A program made the translations under genes and the position numbers. Positions 1 through 5,169 of a DNA stretch of 6,664 nt are shown here, piece after piece. This stretch comes from CAYHKY01 sp964357355 (GTDB taxonomy: Bacteria; Patescibacteriota; Microgenomatia; UBA10105), in the NCBI GenBank assembly GCA_964357355.1, contig CAYHKY010000068.1:1-6664 (forward strand), in the 5' to 3' direction. How positions within the stretch are numbered: the first letter of the stretch is position 1; each line of letters opens with the position of its first letter. The notes below the pieces were generated by a model. It had not been told where the DNA came from, did not search any database, and worked only from the letters and a program-made list of their open reading frames with translations.

Positions 1-61
1 TTTAGGTAGAAATCAAATCAACCATTATGTTAAAGTGCTAACTGCGTAAGTCCTGAAATAG

Positions 62-70
62 TGTTAGAAT
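62..70 (+). promoter_or_regulatory. Extended -10 promoter for the DUF4256 gene, leaderless spacing
   Basis: The sequence TGtTAGAAT is an extended -10 element (TG, one base, then a hexamer close to TATAAT). Only six bases (71-76) separate the hexamer from the ATG at 77, so transcription would begin at or within a base or two of the start codon. No Shine-Dalgarno sequence lies before this ATG, which fits a leaderless message. No convincing -35 is seen, as is common for extended -10 promoters. Confidence 0.55.
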
Positions 71-76
71 TTATAT

Positions 77-658
77 ATGACTTCGATAAATCATAATATA
101 TCAAAAAAGGAGTTGTCGGTAAAACAACGTGAAGAACTACTAGAGAGTTTGAAAGCCCGTTTTAAGGAAAACATGAATCGCCATAAGGATCTTTCCTGGG
201 ATAAAGTACAAGTAAAGCTGGAAGCTAATAGTGCAAAACTGTGGTCACTCTTTGAAATGGAAAGAACTGGTGGTGAACCGGATGTTGTGAGTCGCGATTC
301 TAAAACCGGCGAATACATTTTTTATGATTGCTGCGCGGAAACACCTCGCGGCCGCCGCAATGTTTGTTACGACCGTGAGGCGCTGGAGTCAAGGAAATCA
401 TTTAAACCAAAAGATTCCGCTATTGATATATCTGTTGCTATGGGTATTGAGTTGCTTACTGAAGAACAATATCGGCAGTTGCAGAAACTTGGTGCTTTCG
501 ATACGAAGACGTCGAGCTGGCTAAAAACTCCTATTGACATTAGAGAACTTGGTGGCGCCATCTTCGCTGATCACCGTTACAACCATGTCTTTGTGTTTCA
601 TAACGGCGCGGATTCTTATTATGCTGCTCGCGGGTTCCGTGGCTCGTTAAGAATCTAA
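77..658 (+). CDS. DUF4256 domain-containing protein
   Basis: The 193-residue product matches the DUF4256 family along its whole length, a family of unknown function found as single small cytoplasmic proteins. Recognisable blocks are MERTGGEPDV (61-70), the tyrosine/aspartate-rich TGEYIFYDC (77-85), the basic stretch RGRRNVCYDREALESRK (91-107), AMGIELLTEEQY (121-132), FDTKTSSWLKTP (141-152) and a C-terminal YYAARGFRGSLR (181-192). The first 50 residues are charged and probably helical. There is no signal peptide or membrane segment. The start is chosen because a -10 element sits six bases before it and because the product has the family's normal length. The gene stands alone and converges with the DUF1059 gene. 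Family membership is recalled from motifs; no biochemical role can be given. Confidence 0.9.
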   Translation: MTSINHNISKKELSVKQREELLESLKARFKENMNRHKDLSWDKVQVKLEANSAKLWSLFEMERTGGEPDVVSRDSKTGEYIFYDCCAETPRGRRNVCYDREALESRKSFKPKDSAIDISVAMGIELLTEEQYRQLQKLGAFDTKTSSWLKTPIDIRELGGAIFADHRYNHVFVFHNGADSYYAARGFRGSLRI

Positions 659-825
659 ATTCCGCATGTCTCGGTCTTGAGTTGCGCTACTTTTAAATCT
701 ATGTTTAGGCTAAAAAATTTTGGGTAGACTAACGAACGATGTTCGGACTTATTATAGCTCGTTCCAAACACAAGAAATAGCATTATATAGAACCTCGTTT
801 GCAACTTTGTGATGTGATGAGACAG

Positions 826-838
826 ATGGGTAGAAATA
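826..838 (+). repeat. Direct repeat copy 1 (ATGGGTAGAAATA)
   Basis: This exact 13-base word occurs again at 1541-1553 in the same orientation, and a 9-base core (GGTAGAAAT) occurs at 5-13. The copies bracket the DUF4256 gene and the TfoX/DUF1059 pair. The rest of the 659-844 gap holds only a small CGAAC/GTTCG hairpin at 733-745 and no gene or terminator that I can see. One 13-base match in a window of this size is not far from chance, so the functional meaning is weak. Confidence 0.3.
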
Positions 839-844
839 AAAAAA

Positions 845-1093
845 CTACTTATCTTTCGGCTGTGCATCGAATTCAACTTGGAACTTTTCCATCCATAGTT
901 TCTGTGCCTCTGGAGTCATCATATCCATATGTTGTTTTTTCATCGCCTCCATAGCCTCAATATGAACTTTATCTCCTTTAGAAATCATTTCCATTGCATG
1001 TTTCTGACTGTTTTTCATCATTTCTTCAGCAGTCTCACCGTGAATAAGTGCCTTGCAGGGACCATATAATTGTTTGCATGTCATTGTTTTCAT
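845..1093 (-). CDS. DUF1059 family small protein
   Basis: The 82-residue product resembles the small DUF1059 proteins. It begins MKTMTCKQLYGPC with cysteines at 6 and 13, followed by HGETAEEMMKNSQKHAMEM (18-36), and has a methionine-, histidine- and lysine-rich C-terminal half that looks helical. Its function is unknown; the Cys/His/Met content could suit metal binding, but that is inference. The ATG at 1093 is preferred over the in-frame GTG at 1102 because a near-perfect Shine-Dalgarno lies at 1098-1107 and the GTG sits inside it. The gene is the second of a two-gene unit, five bases after the stop of the TfoX-domain gene, so it is probably translated by coupling. Confidence 0.85.
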   Translation of the reverse strand: MKTMTCKQLYGPCKALIHGETAEEMMKNSQKHAMEMISKGDKVHIEAMEAMKKQHMDMMTPEAQKLWMEKFQVEFDAQPKDK

Positions 1094-1097
1094 TATA

Positions 1098-1107
1098 ATC
1101 ACCTCCC
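1098..1107 (-). promoter_or_regulatory. Strong Shine-Dalgarno site deciding the DUF1059 start
   Basis: Read on the minus strand the site is GGGAGGTGAT, complementary to the 16S rRNA anti-Shine-Dalgarno over most of its length. It lies 4 bases before the ATG at 1093. It is built from the last codons of the upstream gene (GGG AGG TGA), so the TfoX-domain gene terminates inside the ribosome binding site of the next gene. It is the only clear Shine-Dalgarno before any gene in the window. Confidence 0.85.
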
Positions 1108-1449
1108 TTTATTTATTTTTTTAGACGATTTTGCTCGTTTATTGAAATCAAGAGCAAGATCAATCCAATAGTTCAAATCTTTTTTATTGCTTGTTCCTTC
1201 TGGGTTTACAAAAACAAAACCTTTCATCGATCTACCAGTAAAGTTCATTTCGCGGCAACCTTTCTGCTTGAGTGCGTTTTCATAAACTGCAGGATCAAGA
1301 CGAACCATTAAGTCATCTTTCACAACCCCGACACACATTTTACAGTTGATCATAAAGGTGAGTCCGCCCATCATTTTCTTTTCTTCAACTGCTCTTTGAT
1401 CAATAAGAGATGTTCTTACTTTGTCAACTAAATCTTCATTGTATGCCAT
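1099..1449 (-). CDS. TfoX/Sxy N-terminal domain protein
   Basis: The 116-residue product is a stand-alone TfoX N-terminal domain. Family hallmarks are EEKKMMGGLTFM (22-33), KMCVGVVKDDLMVRLDP (37-53), the NFTGRSMKGFVFVNPEG block (69-85) and LNYWIDLALDFN (92-103), then a lysine-rich tail. The C-terminal helix-hairpin-helix domain of true competence regulators such as TfoX/Sxy is absent, so a role in competence should not be assumed. Such short versions are common and uncharacterised. The start at 1449 gives the usual N-terminus (MAYNEDLVDKVR). No good Shine-Dalgarno precedes it; only a weak -10-like TAAACA lies five bases upstream. It is the first gene of the pair with DUF1059. Confidence 0.88.
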   Translation of the reverse strand: MAYNEDLVDKVRTSLIDQRAVEEKKMMGGLTFMINCKMCVGVVKDDLMVRLDPAVYENALKQKGCREMNFTGRSMKGFVFVNPEGTSNKKDLNYWIDLALDFNKRAKSSKKINKGR

Positions 1450-1540
1450 TTGACTGTTTAGGTTTTATTGCTCTCCGTTATCAGCATAACCCTCTTTGAT
1501 TATTCACCATATGAATTATATCAAAAGTTCGTGTCCCGTT

Positions 1541-1570
1541 ATGGGTAGAAATAGTTTGATATATTTACCC
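1541..1570. repeat. Direct repeat copy 2 plus a small hairpin
   Basis: The 13-base word ATGGGTAGAAATA (1541-1553) is an exact copy of 826-838. Here it also forms the left arm of an imperfect hairpin: GGGTA (1543-1547) pairs with TACCC (1566-1570) and AATA (1550-1553) with TATT (1562-1565), with a two-base bulge. It lies 15 bases beyond the 3' end of tRNA-His on the minus strand, so it could end or process the tRNA transcript, but no U-run follows and a terminator call is not supported. Confidence 0.35.
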
Positions 1571-1584
1571 GAAGCTAGAAAACT

Positions 1585-1661
1585 TGGGGTGGCATACGGG
1601 AGTCGAACCCGCTAAAACTACCTCCACAGGGTAGCGCCTAAGCCGTTCGGCACATGCCACC
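1585..1661 (-). tRNA. tRNA-His(GUG), with G-1 and encoded CCA
   Basis: The minus strand folds as a cloverleaf. The acceptor stem is GTGGCAT/ATGCCAC (1654-1660 with 1589-1595). The D arm is GCC/GGC with G18-G19, the anticodon stem CTACC/GGTAG, and the loop CTGTGGA with anticodon GTG at 1625-1627. The T arm is GCGGG/CCCGT around TTCGACT. An extra G (1661) stands opposite C73 (1588), the identity feature of histidine tRNA. CCA is encoded at 1585-1587, unlike in the four other tRNAs here. Position 8, nearly always U, reads as G in this alignment. It lies downstream of the hydrolase-like gene on the same strand and has its own -10. Confidence 0.92.
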
Positions 1662-1675
1662 ATGAACTACTTACT

Positions 1676-1681
1676 ATTATA
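1676..1681 (-). promoter_or_regulatory. -10 element (TATAAT) for tRNA-His
   Basis: A perfect TATAAT on the minus strand ends 14 bases before the first base of tRNA-His, placing the transcription start in the short leader. It falls in the gap after the stop codon of the hydrolase-like gene (1695-1697), so the tRNA need not depend on read-through. No good -35 is visible at 16-18 bases. Confidence 0.5.
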
Positions 1682-1694
1682 CATAAAAAGGCCA

Positions 1695-3398
1695 CTAGAG
1701 CGCCAGAAATAAACCTACACTAGCAAAAGGGTTCGCCATAAAAGAACGAATATCGGAAAGCGAGAAATGACCATCTCCTGATGGATCAAATGGCAAGAGT
1801 GTTGGAAAAATTATTTCTGCTCCATCAGCGAATATTGTCTCCACTGTCACAGGTAAATATCCCGGTTTTTGTAAAATGAATTTGTAATAATTTCCCGGAA
1901 TTAAATCCTGCATATCTTCCAAAATCATACTGCCTTGAGACATAGTTAGAGATTGTTGAGTAAAGCGGGGGGTACCATTTGGTTCTGTGATTTCTATAAT
2001 GTAGTCGTTGCCTATCGCTGGTTTATGCCACAAAACCTCGGCCTTAAAGTGTACTTTTGGCGGTTCTACGAGTGTTACGGTAGAAGAGTAATTAGCAATC
2101 TCTTTACCTTGGTAAAGCAGACTCAGTGAGTATGGAAACGTGCCTGTTTGCTTAGTAGTAACAATGTTTACATATATAGCAGTCTGCATGAAAGGATCAA
2201 CGGTATTTATCGTACTTATTGACGTTTGTAGTAGGGAAAAGTTTGCTTCAAGACTCCAACCTGAAGATGTTCCCATTTCAGTTTGTCCGGTACTTTCTAC
2301 ATCAATGGGTATTTGATAGGTTGAATTGGTCAGGAGTTTACCCGGAACCTTCTCCGCATAAAGTTGTGCCGAGATGTGCTGTGTTGGTTTCCCGGCATTT
2401 TTGGATAACTGCTGGACTTTTTCATAGATGGGATAAAAACCTGATTCATGGTATTTTTTCCAGGAAAATTGGTCAAAAGGCTCATCCTGATAGTTGAGGA
2501 GGAATGGCGTAACCGCAATAAGTCGCGAGTCATTCCACGCCCCGTGAAATGCAGTTTTGTAATAATCTGCAACCTGATCTACTGAAACGTAGGACTGATA
2601 GTGGTGTTTTCCATCGTTGTGTTTCCAACCTGTTTCAGTTAGAAATACAGGCAGATTTGATTTGCCGTATTTGGCTAATTGCATTAATTCCCAGGCATAG
2701 GTTCGAATTGAACCTCTACCATTATCTGATGGTTTTCCAGAAAAATCTGGATTTGGATAAGAATGTGATGTCCAGCCGTCAATAAACTCAAATACATCCG
2801 GTTCTTTTTTGACCATCCGGCGCAAAAAATCAAGCTCGTCCATTGTGGATACGTCATTAGGTGCCGAAGCATCCATACCGGCTGGTAAAATGAAGAAATC
2901 TTCAGTACGGCTTTTGAGCCTGCGGGAAAACTCTTTGAGGTACCAAGCGTATTCTTCGGGATCTAGTTGGTTCCCCCATTCTTTGGCGTGATTAGGCTCG
3001 TTAAAAACGATTACATAACGATTTTCAATCACCCAATTAAGTGCATCCAGGAAATCCATCCAACTGCCAATATCCTCAACCCGTGGTTTGACCCATACCG
3101 CATTTTCTACCCTGGTGGCAAGGCGGACGATGGGAATGAGGTGGGCGCGTCGTAATTGGTTAAACACCGTCTGCCATTTGTCAAGATTTCGGTCATCTTC
3201 GCGGATAACCAATTTTATATAACCCCAGTCCCCGCCGTTTGCATTTACCAGTCGGGCAGCATCTGTAATATCATTTTCGTCAACGATATGAATCCCAAAT
3301 CGGTTATTGGGTGTGTCAAGCGGGTTGTATAAAGCATTGGCAGGGTGAGAAAGTGCGAAAAAAACACCTAATAACAAAAAAAATACCCATTTGTTCAT
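1695..3398 (-). CDS. Secreted clan-A glycoside-hydrolase-like protein with C-terminal EF-hand loop
   Basis: The 567-residue protein starts with a signal peptide (positive MNK, hydrophobic 5-17, likely cleavage after ANA at 20-22). Residues about 30-335 look like a TIM barrel of the GH-A type. FNEPNH (132-137) supplies the expected acid/base Glu134, SHSYPNP (211-217) is a usual active-site strand, and FLTETGW (252-258) supplies the expected nucleophile Glu255. Residues about 345-450 and 450-535 look like two beta-sandwich domains, the second with a carboxypeptidase-regulatory-like GNYYKFILQKPGYLPV (502-517). Residues 538-549 form a single EF-hand/dockerin-like calcium loop (DPSGDGHFSLSD), followed by a short hydrophobic end. 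It probably acts outside the cell on a polysaccharide or glycoconjugate; the substrate and exact GH family cannot be read here. The ATG at 3398 is supported by a promoter six bases upstream. Confidence 0.85.
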   Translation of the reverse strand: MNKWVFFLLLGVFFALSHPANALYNPLDTPNNRFGIHIVDENDITDAARLVNANGGDWGYIKLVIREDDRNLDKWQTVFNQLRRAHLIPIVRLATRVENAVWVKPRVEDIGSWMDFLDALNWVIENRYVIVFNEPNHAKEWGNQLDPEEYAWYLKEFSRRLKSRTEDFFILPAGMDASAPNDVSTMDELDFLRRMVKKEPDVFEFIDGWTSHSYPNPDFSGKPSDNGRGSIRTYAWELMQLAKYGKSNLPVFLTETGWKHNDGKHHYQSYVSVDQVADYYKTAFHGAWNDSRLIAVTPFLLNYQDEPFDQFSWKKYHESGFYPIYEKVQQLSKNAGKPTQHISAQLYAEKVPGKLLTNSTYQIPIDVESTGQTEMGTSSGWSLEANFSLLQTSISTINTVDPFMQTAIYVNIVTTKQTGTFPYSLSLLYQGKEIANYSSTVTLVEPPKVHFKAEVLWHKPAIGNDYIIEITEPNGTPRFTQQSLTMSQGSMILEDMQDLIPGNYYKFILQKPGYLPVTVETIFADGAEIIFPTLLPFDPSGDGHFSLSDIRSFMANPFASVGLFLAL

Positions 3399-3404
3399 TT
3401 GTCT

Positions 3405-3433
3405 ATAATAACGTGGAAGTGAAGTTGAAACAA
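3405..3433 (-). promoter_or_regulatory. Promoter for the hydrolase-like gene, leaderless spacing
   Basis: On the minus strand TTGTTT (3428-3433) and TATTAT (3405-3410) are separated by exactly 17 bases, a standard sigma-70-type layout. The -10 ends six bases (3399-3404) before the ATG at 3398, so the message would start at or next to the initiation codon. No Shine-Dalgarno is present. Confidence 0.6.
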
Positions 3434-3441
3434 CTTTAGTG

Positions 3442-3447
3442 TAAAAT
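3442..3447 (+). promoter_or_regulatory. -10 element for tRNA-Arg
   Basis: TAAAAT lies eight bases before the first base of tRNA-Arg, a suitable distance for initiation just ahead of the mature 5' end. No strong -35 was found. The site shares the 57-base gap (3399-3455) with the divergent promoter of the hydrolase-like gene. Confidence 0.4.
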
Positions 3448-3455
3448 CAAACTAT

Positions 3456-3527
3456 GCCCCCATAGCTCAACGGATAGAGCATCTCCCTTCTAAGGAGGCG
3501 ATGGTAGTTCGATTCTACCTGGGGGTA
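3456..3527 (+). tRNA. tRNA-Arg(UCU)
   Basis: It folds as a full cloverleaf. The acceptor stem is GCCCCCA/TGGGGGT (with one G-U pair) and the D arm is GCTC/GAGC. The anticodon stem is TCTCC/GGAGG with loop CTTCTAA and anticodon TCT at 3489-3491, reading AGA/AGG. The T arm is GGTAG/CTACC around TTCGATT and the discriminator is A at 3527. CCA is not encoded (CTA follows). Its 3' end overlaps the tail of the opposite-strand pgl gene by 13 bases. Confidence 0.95.
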
Positions 3528-4282
3528 CTATTAGTTTTTTTGGTAAGTAGACTTGCAGCTTCCTGATCCAGAATCCAAGTTAAATTTCCATGAAGTGGAT
3601 TTACCCCTTGTGCTGGTAATCTGGCATGATCAATGGGTCCTTCGATAACCTGTAGAAGTGCTCTAGATTTATCCTTACCGGTGACCAAAAATATCACGTT
3701 TTGTGCTTGGTTTATGAGTTTATAAGTAAAAGTTAAGCGAATTCGCGGAGATTTAGGTGAGTCTTTTACAATAGTAATTAAATCGTTGCTTGGCACAACG
3801 GTTTCCGAAGAGTTGGGAAAAATGGATGCGGTATGTCCGTCCGCGCCAATTCCTAATAATATTAAATCAAATTTAGGAACATGCTGTCCACTGAGTTTAT
3901 TAATTTCATTAGTGTACTGTTGCGCCGATTTTTCTATTTCTATATCAGTTGTTATTACGGGGTGAACATTGCTCTTTGGGATTTGGCAGCAAGAAATAAA
4001 AATTTTTTGCGTCATTCCGAAATTACTTTCTGCATCTTCATATGGAACAAATCTCTCATCACTCCAAAATAAATGGACCTGTTTCCAATTCAACTCGCTT
4101 GCGAATGGTTGTTGTGACAACATTAAGTAGAGAGCTTGCGGTGTTTTTCCTCCTGCCAAGGCCACTAAAAAACTTCCTTTCCTGGAAATAGATTCTTTAG
4201 CTATTTCTAGAAACCGTTTCGCCGCAGTTTCAGAAACTGCAGAGGGATTTTTTAAAATTATGATTTCGATTTTTCCCGGCAT
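3515..4282 (-). CDS. pgl: 6-phosphogluconolactonase
   Basis: The 255-residue product is a full-length DevB/SOL-type 6-phosphogluconolactonase, which hydrolyses 6-phosphoglucono-1,5-lactone to 6-phosphogluconate in the oxidative pentose phosphate pathway. Family motifs are all present: ALAGGKTP (41-48), HLFWSDERFVP (70-80) with SNFGM (86-90), LILLGIGADGHTASIFP (140-156), PRIRLT (179-184) and the VTGKDKSRAL block (200-209). It is cytoplasmic with no signal peptide. Neither glucose-6-phosphate dehydrogenase nor 6-phosphogluconate dehydrogenase is adjacent. The ATG at 4282 gives the usual N-terminus; there is no Shine-Dalgarno, but a -10 hexamer lies nine bases upstream. Its TAG stop lies within the T arm of the convergent tRNA-Arg, so its last four codons are read antisense to the tRNA. 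Confidence 0.95.
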   Translation of the reverse strand: MPGKIEIIILKNPSAVSETAAKRFLEIAKESISRKGSFLVALAGGKTPQALYLMLSQQPFASELNWKQVHLFWSDERFVPYEDAESNFGMTQKIFISCCQIPKSNVHPVITTDIEIEKSAQQYTNEINKLSGQHVPKFDLILLGIGADGHTASIFPNSSETVVPSNDLITIVKDSPKSPRIRLTFTYKLINQAQNVIFLVTGKDKSRALLQVIEGPIDHARLPAQGVNPLHGNLTWILDQEAASLLTKKTNSTPR

Positions 4283-4291
4283 TTGTTTTTT

Positions 4292-4297
4292 GTTATA
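4292..4297 (-). promoter_or_regulatory. -10 element for pgl, near-leaderless spacing
   Basis: TATAAC on the minus strand ends nine bases before the pgl ATG, giving a predicted leader of about zero to three bases. There is no Shine-Dalgarno, and no clear -35 at 16-18 bases. Confidence 0.5.
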
Positions 4298-4334
4298 CTA
4301 GACTGGAAATATATTGGATTTAATGTTGTAATTG

Positions 4335-4396
4335 TATACCCGTCTTACGCTGGTTTGCAAGCCTGTTAGGTTGCAATAGCAGCTTAGAGGGGTATA
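4335..4396. repeat. 62-nt long imperfect hairpin in the pgl/flavoprotein divergent gap
   Basis: The segment folds back on itself through five consecutive helices. These are TATACCC/GGGTATA (4335-4341 with 4390-4396), TCT/AGA (4343-4345 with 4386-4388), GCTG/CAGC (4349-4352 with 4380-4383), TTGCAA/TTGCAA (4355-4360 with 4371-4376) and CCT/AGG (4362-4364 with 4368-4370), around a GTT loop. That makes about 23 pairs, interrupted only by small bulges. The strand is not determined. It could be a small structured RNA, a miniature mobile element or a folded regulatory DNA site. It has no U-run, so a standard terminator is unlikely, and it sits upstream of both flanking genes. Confidence 0.5.
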
Positions 4397-4402
4397 TGAC
4401 GG

Positions 4403-4423
4403 CCTGCCTGCCGGCGAGGCAGG
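4403..4423. repeat. GC-rich palindrome CCTGCCT...AGGCAGG
   Basis: CCTGCCT (4403-4409) and AGGCAGG (4417-4423) form a seven-base stem with a GC-rich loop, in an otherwise AT-rich gap. Such short dispersed GC palindromes are, to my knowledge, frequent in Patescibacteria genomes. It lies 22 bases upstream of the -10 of the flavoprotein gene, covering where an upstream promoter region would lie. Confidence 0.55.
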
Positions 4424-4445
4424 GAACAATTTCAAGTATGTAGGC

Positions 4446-4451
4446 TATAAC
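4446..4451 (+). promoter_or_regulatory. -10 element for the flavoprotein gene, leaderless spacing
   Basis: TATAAC is followed by exactly six bases (AGATTT) and then the ATG at 4458, the same geometry as at the DUF4256 and hydrolase-like genes. No Shine-Dalgarno is present, and the -35 region is not recognisable. Confidence 0.5.
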
Positions 4452-4457
4452 AGATTT

Positions 4458-5066
4458 ATGTACGATACCATTATCATAGGAGCAGGACCAGCAGGGTTAA
4501 CTGCACTTCTTTACCTTCAATTATATGGTTTCAATGCTTGTTGTTTAGGAGATGAAATAGGCGGAAAATTACTCAAAGCACCGGATATAGTTGATTTTCC
4601 GGGAATATTAAATATAAAAGGAGCAGATTTCATAGACGAACTTGTTAATCAAATTCCAAATAAAACCGCAATCCGTAAGCGGACAGTGAAGAATGTCACC
4701 AAAACAACTGAAAACATTGATCTTTTCAAGGTTGAAACTGATTTTCCTGATCAATACTTAACTAAAACAATTGTTATTTCTGCGGGAAATGGAAACAAAC
4801 AAAAATTTAATCACTGTGCTTTTTTCATAAAGCAGTTAAATCTTGCACAAAAAGGAAATTTATTACTGGTTAACAAATCAATGGAGACTAATATAAGCGG
4901 AGTTTTTGGCGCTGGAGATTCATTAAGTTATCCAGATTCGCTAGAACAACTTGGGACCGCTGTTGCTACAGGAATACGAGTTGCTTCGGCAATATTTCAA
5001 TCCCTTCGAGGAACACCTCCACCAATTGTGTGGGGAAAAAGCGCAATACCCCGTAAAATATATTAA
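4458..5066 (+). CDS. Thioredoxin-reductase-like FAD-only flavoprotein
   Basis: The 202-residue product has both ends of a thioredoxin reductase but not the middle. The N-terminus carries the FAD dinucleotide motif IIIGAGPAG (5-13), then GGKLL (35-39) and DFPG (46-49), and the first half ends with TIVISAGN (104-111). The C-terminus carries the second FAD motif GVFGAGD (148-154) and LGTAVATGIRVA (165-176). Thioredoxin reductases of about 300 residues have an NADPH-binding domain inserted between these halves, with GxGxxA/G and the redox CxxC. Here only about 35 residues remain and no CxxC occurs; Cys27-Cys28 are adjacent and Cys120 is single. The reading frame is open throughout, so this looks like a clean domain loss rather than decay. 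It could accept electrons from a ferredoxin or partner protein, which is inference. It has a proline-containing basic tail (186-202). Confidence 0.82.
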   Translation: MYDTIIIGAGPAGLTALLYLQLYGFNACCLGDEIGGKLLKAPDIVDFPGILNIKGADFIDELVNQIPNKTAIRKRTVKNVTKTTENIDLFKVETDFPDQYLTKTIVISAGNGNKQKFNHCAFFIKQLNLAQKGNLLLVNKSMETNISGVFGAGDSLSYPDSLEQLGTAVATGIRVASAIFQSLRGTPPPIVWGKSAIPRKIY

Positions 5067-5073
5067 TTTCTTG

Positions 5074-5159
5074 GAGCGGCGGAGGGGACTTGACACTCGG
5101 CAGTTCCCGATTTAGTCGGGATTACTGCCGGTGATCCCGCAGAGCGGGAAACCCCTGAC
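5074..5159 (-). pseudogene. Partial tRNA-Gly 3' end, interrupted by a palindromic element
   Basis: Bases 5074-5093 are identical to 5169-5188, the acceptor 3' strand, discriminator and T-arm part of the intact tRNA-Gly. The following nine bases of the tRNA (ACCCCTGAC, 5189-5197) reappear at 5151-5159. Between these two parts lie 57 bases that form two hairpins. The fragment therefore reads as the last about 29 bases of a tRNA-Gly split at the T loop. It lacks the 5' acceptor strand, D arm and anticodon and cannot be a tRNA. It starts eight bases after the stop of the flavoprotein gene. It may be a remnant attachment site or a partial duplication. Confidence 0.7.
5098..5149. repeat. Double-hairpin GC-rich element inside the tRNA-Gly fragment
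   Basis: The first hairpin pairs CGGCAGT-TCCCGA (5098-5110) with TCGGGA (5116-5121) and ACTGCCG (5124-5130), leaving a two-base bulge. The second pairs TCCCGC (5135-5140) with GCGGGA (5144-5149). Both share TCCCG...CGGGA cores with the palindrome at 6590-6606. A seven-base word TGACACT flanks the region at 5091-5097 and 5156-5162, which could be a target-site duplication in a different reading of the boundaries. Confidence 0.6.
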
Positions 5160-5169
5160 ACTAATTTTG

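Noticed and set aside
655..876. Possible 73-residue minus-strand frame between DUF4256 and DUF1059
   Set aside because: Low-complexity composition, no recognisable motif, no promoter or Shine-Dalgarno, and it overlaps the end of the DUF1059 gene; it looks like chance in a non-coding gap.
1099..1449. Competence regulator TfoX/Sxy
   Set aside because: Only the N-terminal domain is present; the DNA-binding-associated C-terminal domain is missing, so a competence role is not supported.
1..1570. Integron gene-cassette array with attC sites around the accessory genes
   Set aside because: The gaps lack paired RYYYAAC/GTTRRRY boxes in a fold, genes face both ways, and no integrase is present. A GTTAGGT word at 4365-4371 is isolated inside another hairpin.
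1695..1800. True dockerin domain and cellulosome link for the hydrolase-like protein
   Set aside because: Only one calcium loop is seen, whereas type I dockerins have two, and no cohesin is nearby.
5094..5160. CRISPR-like repeat or Rho-independent terminator
   Set aside because: There are only two dissimilar hairpins with no regular spacer, no repeat array and no U-run, so neither interpretation holds.
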